The translations under genes and the position numbers were made by a program. This document shows, piece after piece, positions 1 to 8,253 of a stretch of DNA of 64,000 nt; within the stretch, counting starts at the first letter, position 1, and every line of letters begins with the position of its first letter. The stretch comes from Rhodanobacter sp. ANJX3 (GTDB lineage Bacteria; Pseudomonadota; Gammaproteobacteria; Xanthomonadales; Rhodanobacteraceae), in contig NZ_JACHCM010000005.1 in the NCBI RefSeq assembly GCF_014200755.1, positions 124,001 through 188,000 on the forward strand. Direction: 5' to 3'. The notes under the pieces are model-generated. The model did no database searches. It had not been told where the DNA came from and saw only the letters and a list, made by a program, of their open reading frames with translations.

Positions 1-2508
1 GAGGAAACCAGCCAGCACTCCCTGCCCGGTGTTCGGATTCCAGGTCACCACGCCCCCGGGTGCCCCTGCGCACGGGATGTAGTTGGTCTTGCCCGGATTA
101 ACCAGACCGGAAGCGCAGCCATACGGATCGTTGAGATCCGTGTCATCCACGAAGTTGCCTGTTTTCTGATAAGTGCCCTGCATGCCCAACACCAGACCGG
201 TCTCGCCAAGCATCTTCTGGAAACCCAGCACGTATTCGTCCTGATACTCCGCCTTGAGATTGGTCGAGGCATAGTCCTTTGTATTGCCGGGGACACCGTT
301 CTCACCATCGGACGAATAGAACCCGGGCTTCGTCACACCTGGCGCCAAGGCCACGGGGACGGGGGTTAGACCGGTCGGAACGCCATTCGCATCAATGCCC
401 GTATAGGTATAGATCACATCGCCATAGATCGTGCCAAATGCCGGGTTACGGGTAGCCAGGCCTGCCGGCAACGCCAAGTAGTAACGTCCTGCATTGCCGA
501 AAACCTTAAACGTGCTGTCGCCAAACACGTCCCAGCTCGCACCCAGGCGAGGCGCCCATTGCGGGCTCTCTTCGTTCACGTAGGCGACACCGCCGATACC
601 GAGGTTTTTGAACTGATCATTGCGCACGCCAAGGTCAAGCAACAGGTTGGGGGTGACCTGCCAGCGGTCTTCAACATATTGCGCTTTCTGTCGCACGGCT
701 AGACTTACGTCCGATCCGTAAAATTGCTCGTCGACGTAATTGCCGGAGCCGGGATTCCCGATATAGGGCACCGCGTTCGGGCCAGTGTTGTTCGGCGGAA
801 AACCGTTGAAGTAGGTATAGCTACCGCCACCAAGGGTGGAGAAACCATCGTGGTCATCACGGTACTGAACATTGTCGATACCGAATTTGAGGTCGTGGTC
901 GGATGTGATCTTCCAGTCAAGATCTACACGCAGATTAGCGGTCTTGGTTTTGTGATCCGGGTTCGGGAGTTGTTGATCGATGAGGTTAGGAACGGTAACG
1001 CCCGCAGGCACGGGGACCCCTGAAAAAGATACCGGCGCCACGCCCGCCTCACCCGCAAAGTTGGCGTAATACTGTCCCGTCATCACGCCGTACTGAGCCT
1101 CTAGCGTGAGGTTGTCGGTGATGTACGAGGTGTACTTGAGGATGCCTACCTTGAAGGTGTTCTTGGTCGTTATACCTGGGCCGTAAAGCGAGCCAACTTT
1201 CTGGTCCGTGTAGTCGTAGTTGTAGTAGTTGCTGCTGGTCTGATTCTGCTGGGTCTGGACGCCGGTGAACTCCAGCACGTTGCTATCGTTGATATTCCAG
1301 TCCAGCTTGCCGTAAAGCTTGGGCGATTTCACAGCTTGCGACTGATAAAAGCCTGCCGGCGTTGTCAGACCGTTGTTGAAGCCCGACGCGCCGGTCTGGA
1401 TACCGCCTTGTGAGCTGTCATGTTGCCATTCGGCCGTAATGTAGAAAAATAGTTTGTCTTTGATCAGAGGGCCACTAAGGTAGGCGTCGTACACCGTCTC
1501 CCAGTTGTCGTTCTGCTTTCTTCCTACAGCAATCTGGCCATAGCCGGCAGGATAGTTTGTGGTGCCTTGGTTGGCCAAATAAGGGGTACCGGTATTGTCC
1601 ACGGAACCGACCGGTGTATTTGGGTTGTTATAGTGAATATTGTCGAAGTTGCTTTGGGCAAACTCCGGCTGCCACGACACGTACACACCGGCATGAAAGT
1701 CGTTGCTACCCCGCTGGCCGATCTGGCTGATCACACCACCGGTCGAACGACCATATTCAGGACCATAACCGGAGGTGATGGTCTGCTGCTCGGCAATCGC
1801 GAAGTACGGCAGCGCCACGCCGCCCGCGCCACCAATCGGATCGGTGGTGTTGAAGCCGTTGAGGTAATAGGCATTTTCCACGACGCTGTTGCCGCCGATG
1901 GAGACCAGCGGCGTACCGGTCGGACCCGTACCGAGGCTGGAACCACCCATGTTCACACCCGGGGACAGTAGCGCAATGTCTTCTGCGGTGTGAGCCAGCG
2001 GCAGCGACTTCAGCTGCTCCGCAGTGATCACCTGGGTCTGTCGGGTGGAGGATACGTCGATCGGCGGCAGCTTGTTCGCAGACACCGTCACGGTCGAAAG
2101 ATTCTGAGCATTAACGCTTCCGCCGCCGATCTCGGATGCGGCAAACGGCACTGCCGTGCCACCGGAGACGCTTACCTGCACATTGTCGTGCGCCGCCACA
2201 ACCTTGCCGTTCTGCAGCAGCGAAACGGTGTATTTACCCACTGGCAACTGGTTGGCACCAAAGCGGCCGTCGCTGCCGACTGCCACTTCGCGCGTGAGGC
2301 CGGTCTGAGCGCTGACGACCCTGACTGTTTCACCAGCCGCCACCGGAGCCGTACCGAACACCGAACCCGTGGTGGCCTGCGCAAACACCTGCCCAGAAAC
2401 ACCAAATCCCACGGCAATAGCGACTGCCAATGCGGTACGACTCACCGTGACACGGTTACGTCGCGCGCCCTTCCCATCAGATGCGAGTGCAAGCTTTTTA
2501 GCATTCAT
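1..2508 (-). CDS. TonB-dependent receptor, Oar-like (C-terminus cut by window edge)
   Basis: At least 836 residues are visible; the frame is still open at base 1, so the end of the beta-barrel is missing. The protein starts with a Sec signal peptide (hydrophobic core about residues 25-39, likely cut after VFA, residue 43). A carboxypeptidase-regulatory-like beta-sandwich follows (about 45-110), then a plug with a TonB-box-like TVTVSA and a SIGGNSVVENAYYLNG stretch typical of Oar-type receptors, then barrel sequence rich in Tyr and Asn. The ATG at 2506-2508 has a GGGGA ribosome site about 8 bases upstream. These outer-membrane proteins take up ligands using TonB energy; the ligand cannot be told here. 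The next gene upstream on the same strand encodes a TPR-beta-hydroxylase, and TPR-sulfotransferases follow, a neighbourhood seen elsewhere in Xanthomonadales. Confidence 0.93.
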   Translation of the reverse strand, partial: MNAKKLALASDGKGARRNRVTVSRTALAVAIAVGFGVSGQVFAQATTGSVFGTAPVAAGETVRVVSAQTGLTREVAVGSDGRFGANQLPVGKYTVSLLQNGKVVAAHDNVQVSVSGGTAVPFAASEIGGGSVNAQNLSTVTVSANKLPPIDVSSTRQTQVITAEQLKSLPLAHTAEDIALLSPGVNMGGSSLGTGPTGTPLVSIGGNSVVENAYYLNGFNTTDPIGGAGGVALPYFAIAEQQTITSGYGPEYGRSTGGVISQIGQRGSNDFHAGVYVSWQPEFAQSNFDNIHYNNPNTPVGSVDNTGTPYLANQGTTNYPAGYGQIAVGRKQNDNWETVYDAYLSGPLIKDKLFFYITAEWQHDSSQGGIQTGASGFNNGLTTPAGFYQSQAVKSPKLYGKLDWNINDSNVLEFTGVQTQQNQTSSNYYNYDYTDQKVGSLYGPGITTKNTFKVGILKYTSYITDNLTLEAQYGVMTGQYYANFAGEAGVAPVSFSGVPVPAGVTVPNLIDQQLPNPDHKTKTANLRVDLDWKITSDHDLKFGIDNVQYRDDHDGFSTLGGGSYTYFNGFPPNNTGPNAVPYIGNPGSGNYVDEQFYGSDVSLAVRQKAQYVEDRWQVTPNLLLDLGVRNDQFKNLGIGGVAYVNEESPQWAPRLGASWDVFGDSTFKVFGNAGRYYLALPAGLATRNPAFGTIYGDVIYTYTGIDANGVPTGLTPVPVALAPGVTKPGFYSSDGENGVPGNTKDYASTNLKAEYQDEYVLGFQKMLGETGLVLGMQGTYQKTGNFVDDTDLNDPYGCASGLVNPGKTNYIPCAGAPGGVVTWNPNTGQGVLAGFL

Positions 2509-2967
2509 CAAATAGATCCCCAGTAGCAAAAATTTCGACCCAAAAACAAATGAAGCCAATCCAATAGCGGGCATGTGGCTGTTATGCCAACGCCAAATCC
2601 AAAGCTTCAGTAATTTTAAAGAATCAAAGAGATAGGCGAAAAACACCCGCAACGGTCGCCTTACTTTCACACGCTTGTAGCAATCTGAACGCAACCCGAC
2701 CATAGACTTTGGAATAACAAAAAGTCAACAGTTTTAATTCGTATTTAATTGCGTTTTTTAACTCGATTGTTCACAGGGCAATGAACAGATCCAAGCGGAA
2801 AGAATGAGTTAGAAAATCCCGAGGTGGAATATCCGCAATATATTTCGCATTAAAATTTTTTAATGGATACTGCAATTTATTGAATCTGATTATTTTCGGC
2901 TACGTTTGCCGTAAGATGCATAACAGTGTTATGTGGCAAAGCTCTTAAATGGCTTCTCGAACCAACC
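2509..2967. other. AT-rich intergenic region upstream of the first receptor
   Basis: No gene seen in 459 bases between the end of the beta-hydroxylase gene and the receptor start; clearly AT-rich against the flanking genes. It should carry the receptor promoter (transcription leftward) and a long 5' leader. A weak minus-strand candidate -35 (TTGACT, 2723-2728) has only a poor -10 near 2700-2706. Two perfect inverted repeats stand out: an 18-bp one at 2848-2865 (arms CATTAAAA/TTTTAATG, 2-base centre) and a 15-bp one at 2919-2933 (arms CATAAC/GTTATG, 3-base centre). Neither has a following U-run, so both look more like protein-binding sites than terminators. Confidence 0.5.
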
Positions 2968-4287
2968 TCAGCCAGCCGCGGGTAGCTCGCTGGCACGATT
3001 AAAGTCTCCGATAGCGCCAACGAGGTCGGCTACGGCCTCGCGCTCGGCTTCGCTGAGATCCGGGTTCCAGCTATCGACGATCAGCACGACGCGCGTTTCC
3101 GAGCTTTTATTCCAGGCCTCGTGCTCAAACGTGTCATCAAACGTGACACAACGGCCCTCTTCCCACACGTGAGTCTCCCCGCCTACGCGAAGCGCGCAAT
3201 CAGCCGGCACGATAAGCGGAAGATGCGTGACCAGCCTCGTGTTGGTTACACCACGGTGCGGCAGAATGTGGGTGCCCGGACTCAATACCGAAAACAGGGT
3301 TTCTGGCGAATGTTCGCGTACATATGCGAGAGGCAATGTATCAAGCAGACCGGCGGTACGCGGGCATTTCAAACAGTGCTCCTCAAAGCGTTCGCCATGG
3401 CGGTGGAAAAAATAAGCATCCCAGGCCGGGTCTTGGCTGTTTGAGGACCGGAGCAGTTCAGACGCGTCATGCGGGGAATCCGTTTGCAGAAACGACTCCA
3501 GATTGTGTGAATGCGACAACACGTTGAGAAGCTCTTCGCGAATGAAGGCAGCCCCGGCTTCTAGTGAGTCAATCCACGGAAATCGCTCGCGCGGGTAGTA
3601 CGGCAGACTAGGTATGTCCGGAAAATACAAAAAAAGAGGCTTTTGCCGCGGATCAGGCCACTGCGGCTGCCGTTCGCCGAGATAGATCGATAGCGCGTGC
3701 TCCACCCTGCGCAGCGCTATTGCACCGTACTTGCCACGCAAGGGTTCCAGCAATTTATGAAACAGCTCACGCCGGCCCGCGTCTAGAGTGCGCATGGCAG
3801 CGACCACCGTCTTGCGGAGCGCCGGTGCCGTGCTTTCGTCACTGAGCCAGTAGCCTTTCGCCTGAGCCCTGTTTATGGCGCTGAAATACTGTGTCAGCGC
3901 ACGCTGCTTTTGGCCATGGCGTTCCAAAACCACGCCCAGAAACAAGCGTCCAACGAAATCATTTTCGTCGGCCTCCAGGCAACGCCCCAACGCGGCGATC
4001 GCATCGGCAAGACGCCCTTCCACGGCATACGCCATGCCCAACTGATGCAGCGTCGCCGCATGGCCCGGCCGCACGTTTTCTGCGCGCTCGAACAGCTCAA
4101 TGGCCGCGACACGTTCATTCCGCTCGAGATGACGGGCAGCAAGAAACCTCAATGCATCGACGTCATTCGGATCCTGCTCCAGGATGTTGCGAAAAGCGTG
4201 CTCGGCCAGACCCGGCTTGCCGGCACGCAGATATTCCAGCGCGCACGCGCGCAGCGCATCAGCCGAATGCTCAAATTCGATACCCAT
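2968..4287 (-). CDS. TPR repeat protein with aspartyl/asparaginyl beta-hydroxylase domain
   Basis: The 439-residue protein has about four TPR units in its N-terminal half (for example HQLGMAYAVEGRLADAIAAL) and a C-terminal aspartyl/asparaginyl beta-hydroxylase domain from about residue 215. This Fe(II)/2-oxoglutarate oxygenase family hydroxylates Asp or Asn in proteins and binds iron with two histidines. Both candidates are visible: H344 in LPHRGVTN and H389 in FEHEAWN, followed by an RVVLIVDSWNP strand whose Arg would bind 2-oxoglutarate. There is no signal peptide, so it should act in the cytoplasm. It lies between a receptor gene and TPR-sulfotransferase genes; the shared TPR-plus-modifying-enzyme design suggests a common substrate (inference). 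The ATG has only a weak ribosome site. Confidence 0.9.
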   Translation of the reverse strand: MGIEFEHSADALRACALEYLRAGKPGLAEHAFRNILEQDPNDVDALRFLAARHLERNERVAAIELFERAENVRPGHAATLHQLGMAYAVEGRLADAIAALGRCLEADENDFVGRLFLGVVLERHGQKQRALTQYFSAINRAQAKGYWLSDESTAPALRKTVVAAMRTLDAGRRELFHKLLEPLRGKYGAIALRRVEHALSIYLGERQPQWPDPRQKPLFLYFPDIPSLPYYPRERFPWIDSLEAGAAFIREELLNVLSHSHNLESFLQTDSPHDASELLRSSNSQDPAWDAYFFHRHGERFEEHCLKCPRTAGLLDTLPLAYVREHSPETLFSVLSPGTHILPHRGVTNTRLVTHLPLIVPADCALRVGGETHVWEEGRCVTFDDTFEHEAWNKSSETRVVLIVDSWNPDLSEAEREAVADLVGAIGDFNRASELPAAG

Positions 4288-5097
4288 AACCAGCCGCCTG
4301 CTCGGAGTTCACCAGATTATAGGTCCAAGGAATAAAGCAAGACTTTCCGTCGGCCTTGAAGGGCATCGCGGTTTGTATGACAACCAGCGACGAAAGGGGA
4401 GTGTGGTCACGCGTATCACCTACAGCGGATCTCTGACGATGAGGCGCGGCTGGTGCGAAATGGCATTTTATGCGTCGCCAAGGATTAGCATCGGACAACT
4501 ATTACGATTTGGCTGGTCCAGCTGCCGGTGCGCACGACGATTCAGCTACGCCTGCTGCCAGCGCAATTCATCTGCCGTTTTGAGAAAATCGCGTAAGAGA
4601 CGATCGAAACGATGCCAGCACCGTACACCGTAACAGTGGTGCGGCAAGGCGACACGCCCCAAACGCCCGGCCACACCGTTTCTCCTCATTCCAAAATGGC
4701 GCATCGACGTTTAATCCAACGGCCAAAGGCAGGCGCGTTCATGTCGAGATCACGATAACTGGGAACAGGCGCCTGCACTCTGTGCAGCGCTGTACTCAAG
4801 TGAAAGTCGGCAATTCACGTGACTTGCATAACGTCGCACTATCGATATGCGAGAGCCAATCGGAAGGCGCTCTATCAACCGCTATTGTTCGGTATGGCGT
4901 CCCAACACCCTTGCGCGGGATACGGTGGCGTAGTGGATCCTATCGGCTGGGACAACGCTCGGCTTTTTGAGTACCATGACAGTTGCCTCGAATTCGATGC
5001 GGGCGGCTAGCACGCCGACAACATATTCGTCCCTACCTGTTTCGATCATATACCCGCAACCGTGCCCATGCTTGGCCAATTAGAAGGATTGAGTGCG
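4288..5097. other. 810-base gap between divergent TPR-enzyme genes
   Basis: This stretch separates the leftward beta-hydroxylase gene from the rightward sulfotransferase gene and must hold both promoters. I found no convincing long gene. It contains short open frames on both strands, notably a plus-strand frame ending at 5010 whose last 38 codons (ATG at 4894) include a Tyr flanked by acidic residues, and an antisense frame at 4882-5079. Neither has a good ribosome site, and they overlap each other, so neither is called. Base composition is less GC-biased than in the housekeeping genes. I saw no transposase-like sequence or terminal repeats. Confidence 0.45.
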
Positions 5098-6648
5098 GTG
5101 AATGCTGCCAGGCTAGGCAGTGCCAGCCAGGCGCTGGAGGCAGGTCGTCTCGATGAAGCCGCACAGTTGCTGCAGGCAGCGTATCGCGATACGCCGGAGC
5201 ATCCGGAAATCTTGCGGCTGCAGTCCGGCCTGCTTAGCCAGCGCGGTCGTCACGCCGAAGCAGTTCAGCTCATGCGGCTGGCGTTGAGCCGCCGAGGCGA
5301 GGATCCGCTTTACTACAATACGTTGGGCACTGTGCTTGGTGCTGCCGGCGACTACGACGAAGCGATCCAGACATTCCGGCACAGCTGCTCTATGCAGCCA
5401 CAATTTGCGTTGGCCTGGTACAACCTCGGCGTGATGCTGACCCGCGCTGTGCGCAATGATGAGGCGATGGTCGCTCTACGCGAGGCGTTGCGCTTAAAGC
5501 CCGACAGCACGGACGCATCCGCCCTGCTTGCAGATCTACTGCGTACACAGGGTCAGATCGTCGACGCAGAAAAGAGCTATCAGCAGCTGATTCTGGATCG
5601 GCCTTGGTCAGGCGTAGCTTGGTGGGGGCTGGCGGATCTTAAGCATCGGCGCTTCGACTCCAACGAAGTTGAAGCCATGCAAACTGCGCTTCAATGTCGC
5701 GAGGCGAGCGTAGATGATCGTATCGCCATCGGGCTGGCATTGGCCAAAGCTCTCGACGACACAGGACGATTTGAAGATTCGCTGCAGACGCTGCATCAGG
5801 CCCATGCGCTGGCATGGCAACGGCGTCCATGGAACGCAGCGGCAATGTCCGGTGCGTTGGCTCGTATCCGTCAGGCTTTTGCATTGGCGCCGACGCCCGC
5901 GGTAAGCGCGCTTGGCCGCGAGGTAATCTTTGTAGTCAGCCTGCCACGATCCGGCTCCACCCTGGTCGAACAGATTCTGGCCTCGCACTCCCAAGTGGAA
6001 GGCGCTGGTGAATTGCCGGATCTGCCCTTGGTCATCGCCGAAGAATCACGACGCCGCAATCAGCCTTTTCCGCACTGGGTTGCCACTACACAACCGGCGG
6101 ACTGGGAACGGCTTGGCAGGCGCTACCTGGAGCGCACGGCGCACTGGCGACATATGCGACCCATCTTTATCGACAAACTGCCGAACAATTGGATGTATAT
6201 CGACGCGATCCGCGCCATGCTTCCGGGCGCACGCGTGATCAGCTGCCGTCGCGATCCGCTCGAAACGTGCTTTTCGTGCTATCGCCAGTACATGCAAAAC
6301 AGCGACTACGCCAACCGCTTTGAGGATCTGGCTGCATTTTGGGGCGACTATGACTTAAGCCTGCGCGAGGCTTTGGGTCGTTGGCCGACCGGTGTGCACG
6401 AACATGTATACGAGGATCTACTTGCCGAGCCAGAGCGCGTAGTGCGCGGCCTATTGGCTTTCTGTAGCCTCAGGTATGAGCCAGAGTGCCTTGCGTTTCA
6501 CACCAGCACGCGCACGGTGCGCTCCCCCAGTGCCACACAAGTGCGCGAGCCGTTACGCCGGGATACGGCGCGATTGGAGCGCTACGGCGCAATGCTCGAT
6601 CCATTGCGTGACGCTTTGGCGGCGATCTCCGGGCGTGAACACATTTGA
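5098..6648 (+). CDS. TPR repeat sulfotransferase 1
   Basis: The 516-residue protein has N-terminal TPR repeats (to about residue 260, including YNTLGTVLGAAGDYDEAI and WYNLGVMLTRAVRNDEAM) and a C-terminal sulfotransferase domain. The 5'-phosphosulfate loop LPRSGST is at 282-288, followed by an acidic GAGEL motif at the place of the catalytic Glu in protein-tyrosine sulfotransferases. A 3'-phosphate motif RRDPLETCFS follows FIDKLPNNW. It should transfer sulfate from PAPS to an unknown, possibly peptide, acceptor in the cytoplasm. I chose GTG 5098 because AGAAGGA at 5082-5088 lies 9 bases upstream; in-frame ATG 5068 and GTG 5062 are alternatives without a ribosome site. The next sulfotransferase starts 25 bases downstream, so the two form an operon. 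Confidence 0.9.
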   Translation: MNAARLGSASQALEAGRLDEAAQLLQAAYRDTPEHPEILRLQSGLLSQRGRHAEAVQLMRLALSRRGEDPLYYNTLGTVLGAAGDYDEAIQTFRHSCSMQPQFALAWYNLGVMLTRAVRNDEAMVALREALRLKPDSTDASALLADLLRTQGQIVDAEKSYQQLILDRPWSGVAWWGLADLKHRRFDSNEVEAMQTALQCREASVDDRIAIGLALAKALDDTGRFEDSLQTLHQAHALAWQRRPWNAAAMSGALARIRQAFALAPTPAVSALGREVIFVVSLPRSGSTLVEQILASHSQVEGAGELPDLPLVIAEESRRRNQPFPHWVATTQPADWERLGRRYLERTAHWRHMRPIFIDKLPNNWMYIDAIRAMLPGARVISCRRDPLETCFSCYRQYMQNSDYANRFEDLAAFWGDYDLSLREALGRWPTGVHEHVYEDLLAEPERVVRGLLAFCSLRYEPECLAFHTSTRTVRSPSATQVREPLRRDTARLERYGAMLDPLRDALAAISGREHI

Positions 6649-6673
6649 CTCTCGCAAGATTCGAGGCTAGATC

Positions 6674-8224
6674 GTGAACATGCGGTCGATCTCATGGCGC
6701 ACGTCGCTACCGGGGCGGCCCCCAGCGGAATGGCTGGAGGCTGCGCAAAGTTTGACGCTAGGCGGTTACGGGCAGGAGGCGCTAGCCTTGCTTGAGGCGG
6801 GCCACGCCTCTTGCCCTTACGACAGTGGCTTATCGCTTGCCTTGGCCGGGTTTTATCTTGACCGGCAACGATACGTCGAGGCGGAGAGGCTGTTAAACGC
6901 GATTCGGAAGGAACATCCAAGCCATCTGGGAGCAGCATTCATGCTTGCGCGCGTGTTGAGGGCGCAAGGCCAGTTCAACCAAATGGCGCAACAGTTAGTT
7001 GCCGCCGTGTCTCAGCATAGCCTCGATGCCGAACTCGCTATCAAGACGATCGAAGCGCTCGACGATGCCGACCGCAAGATGGAGGCCTACACCTTATGTC
7101 AGCGTGCGTTGAACGCGGAGTGTGCTGATGACGCACGCTTGCATGCTTATGCCGGCATGCTGGCTCTCCAGTTGGGGCAGTTTGTACAGGCGCGCGCCCA
7201 CTATGAAGCGGTGCTTGAACACGCTGGCGAGCCGAGGGCCTGGGAGTGGCATATCGCCGGAGGCTTGAGCCAGTCGCAGCGCTATGTGCAACCTGCTGAC
7301 GTTGATCTGCAACGATTCCAGCAAGCGCTGCGTCGCAACGATATCAGTCCCACAGCGCGCATCGAACTGCTGTTTGCTTTGGGCAAGCTGCATGACGATC
7401 TCGGTGATGCGGCTGCGGCAGCCGAGGCGTGGCGCGAAGCCAACACGCTAGCTCATGCGCATTCACGCTGGTCGCGAAAAAACTGGCGACGTATGATCGA
7501 CGCGCGCATTCGTGCGGCACCTATGACGCAGCGTCCGCGGGAATCTCGCGGCTGGGCACCGCTATTCGTCGTTGGCGTCCCGCGTTCCGGCACCACCCTA
7601 CTAGCGCAGCGACTGACTTCTTTATCGGACATCGTGCAGCGTGGCGAATTGCGTTGGCTGCCTGAACTGGCCGCGCAGCTGCCCGACGTAGCGCAGGTGG
7701 CGTTGCTGGCAGAGCAATATGAGCTGCAACTGCGTCAGGATGACCGTCATGCGCGTTGGTTCATCGACAAACAACCACTCAACCTACTCCATATCGATCT
7801 CATTCTGGCCCTGTGGCCAGACGCAAAAATTGTCTGTTGCGTGCGCAATACGAGGGATAACGCACTATCGATTTGGACGCAGCGCTTTGGTGATCCCGCA
7901 CACGACTATGCCTACAATTTCAATGATATCGCTGCCGTCATCCAAGGCTGTCATCGGCTGACGAGACATTGGCTGGCGCGCTATCCCGCATCCGTTCGGC
8001 TGGTTTCTTACGAGACCATGGTCGCGGCACCAGATGCCGAAATCGCGTCGCTCGGAAAATGGCTGAACGCAGACTCGAAGGTCGAATCAGAGACGAGGAC
8101 GTCGCCTGGGATGATCAGCACCGCCAGCTTGTGGCAGGCACGTCAGCCGATCTATCAAACTTCTGTGGGCCGCTGGCGCACGTATGAGAAGTTTTTTCCT
8201 GAGCTTCTCCGCTTCGATTCCTGA
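6674..8224 (+). CDS. TPR repeat sulfotransferase 2
   Basis: The 516-residue protein has the same plan as its upstream neighbour: TPR repeats in the first half (about residues 15-260) and a sulfotransferase domain with PAPS loop VPRSGTT at 302-308, a RGEL acidic motif where tyrosine sulfotransferases carry their catalytic Glu, FIDKQPLNLLHIDLI, and the 3'-phosphate motif RNTRDNALS. The two domains are diverged from those of sulfotransferase 1, so this is not a recent duplication. The start is GTG 6674 with GAGG at 6663-6666, seven bases upstream; ATG 6680 is possible. It follows the first sulfotransferase by 25 bases and converges with the third, whose end is 29 bases away. Confidence 0.9.
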   Translation: MNMRSISWRTSLPGRPPAEWLEAAQSLTLGGYGQEALALLEAGHASCPYDSGLSLALAGFYLDRQRYVEAERLLNAIRKEHPSHLGAAFMLARVLRAQGQFNQMAQQLVAAVSQHSLDAELAIKTIEALDDADRKMEAYTLCQRALNAECADDARLHAYAGMLALQLGQFVQARAHYEAVLEHAGEPRAWEWHIAGGLSQSQRYVQPADVDLQRFQQALRRNDISPTARIELLFALGKLHDDLGDAAAAAEAWREANTLAHAHSRWSRKNWRRMIDARIRAAPMTQRPRESRGWAPLFVVGVPRSGTTLLAQRLTSLSDIVQRGELRWLPELAAQLPDVAQVALLAEQYELQLRQDDRHARWFIDKQPLNLLHIDLILALWPDAKIVCCVRNTRDNALSIWTQRFGDPAHDYAYNFNDIAAVIQGCHRLTRHWLARYPASVRLVSYETMVAAPDAEIASLGKWLNADSKVESETRTSPGMISTASLWQARQPIYQTSVGRWRTYEKFFPELLRFDS

Positions 8225-8253
8225 ACCCGCTTTTCTGGCACCTCACAAGCCGT

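Noticed and set aside
4882..5079. A 65-codon minus-strand frame in the sulfotransferase gap
   Set aside because: No ribosome site, and it overlaps the plus-strand candidate and the leader of sulfotransferase 1; no recognisable family.
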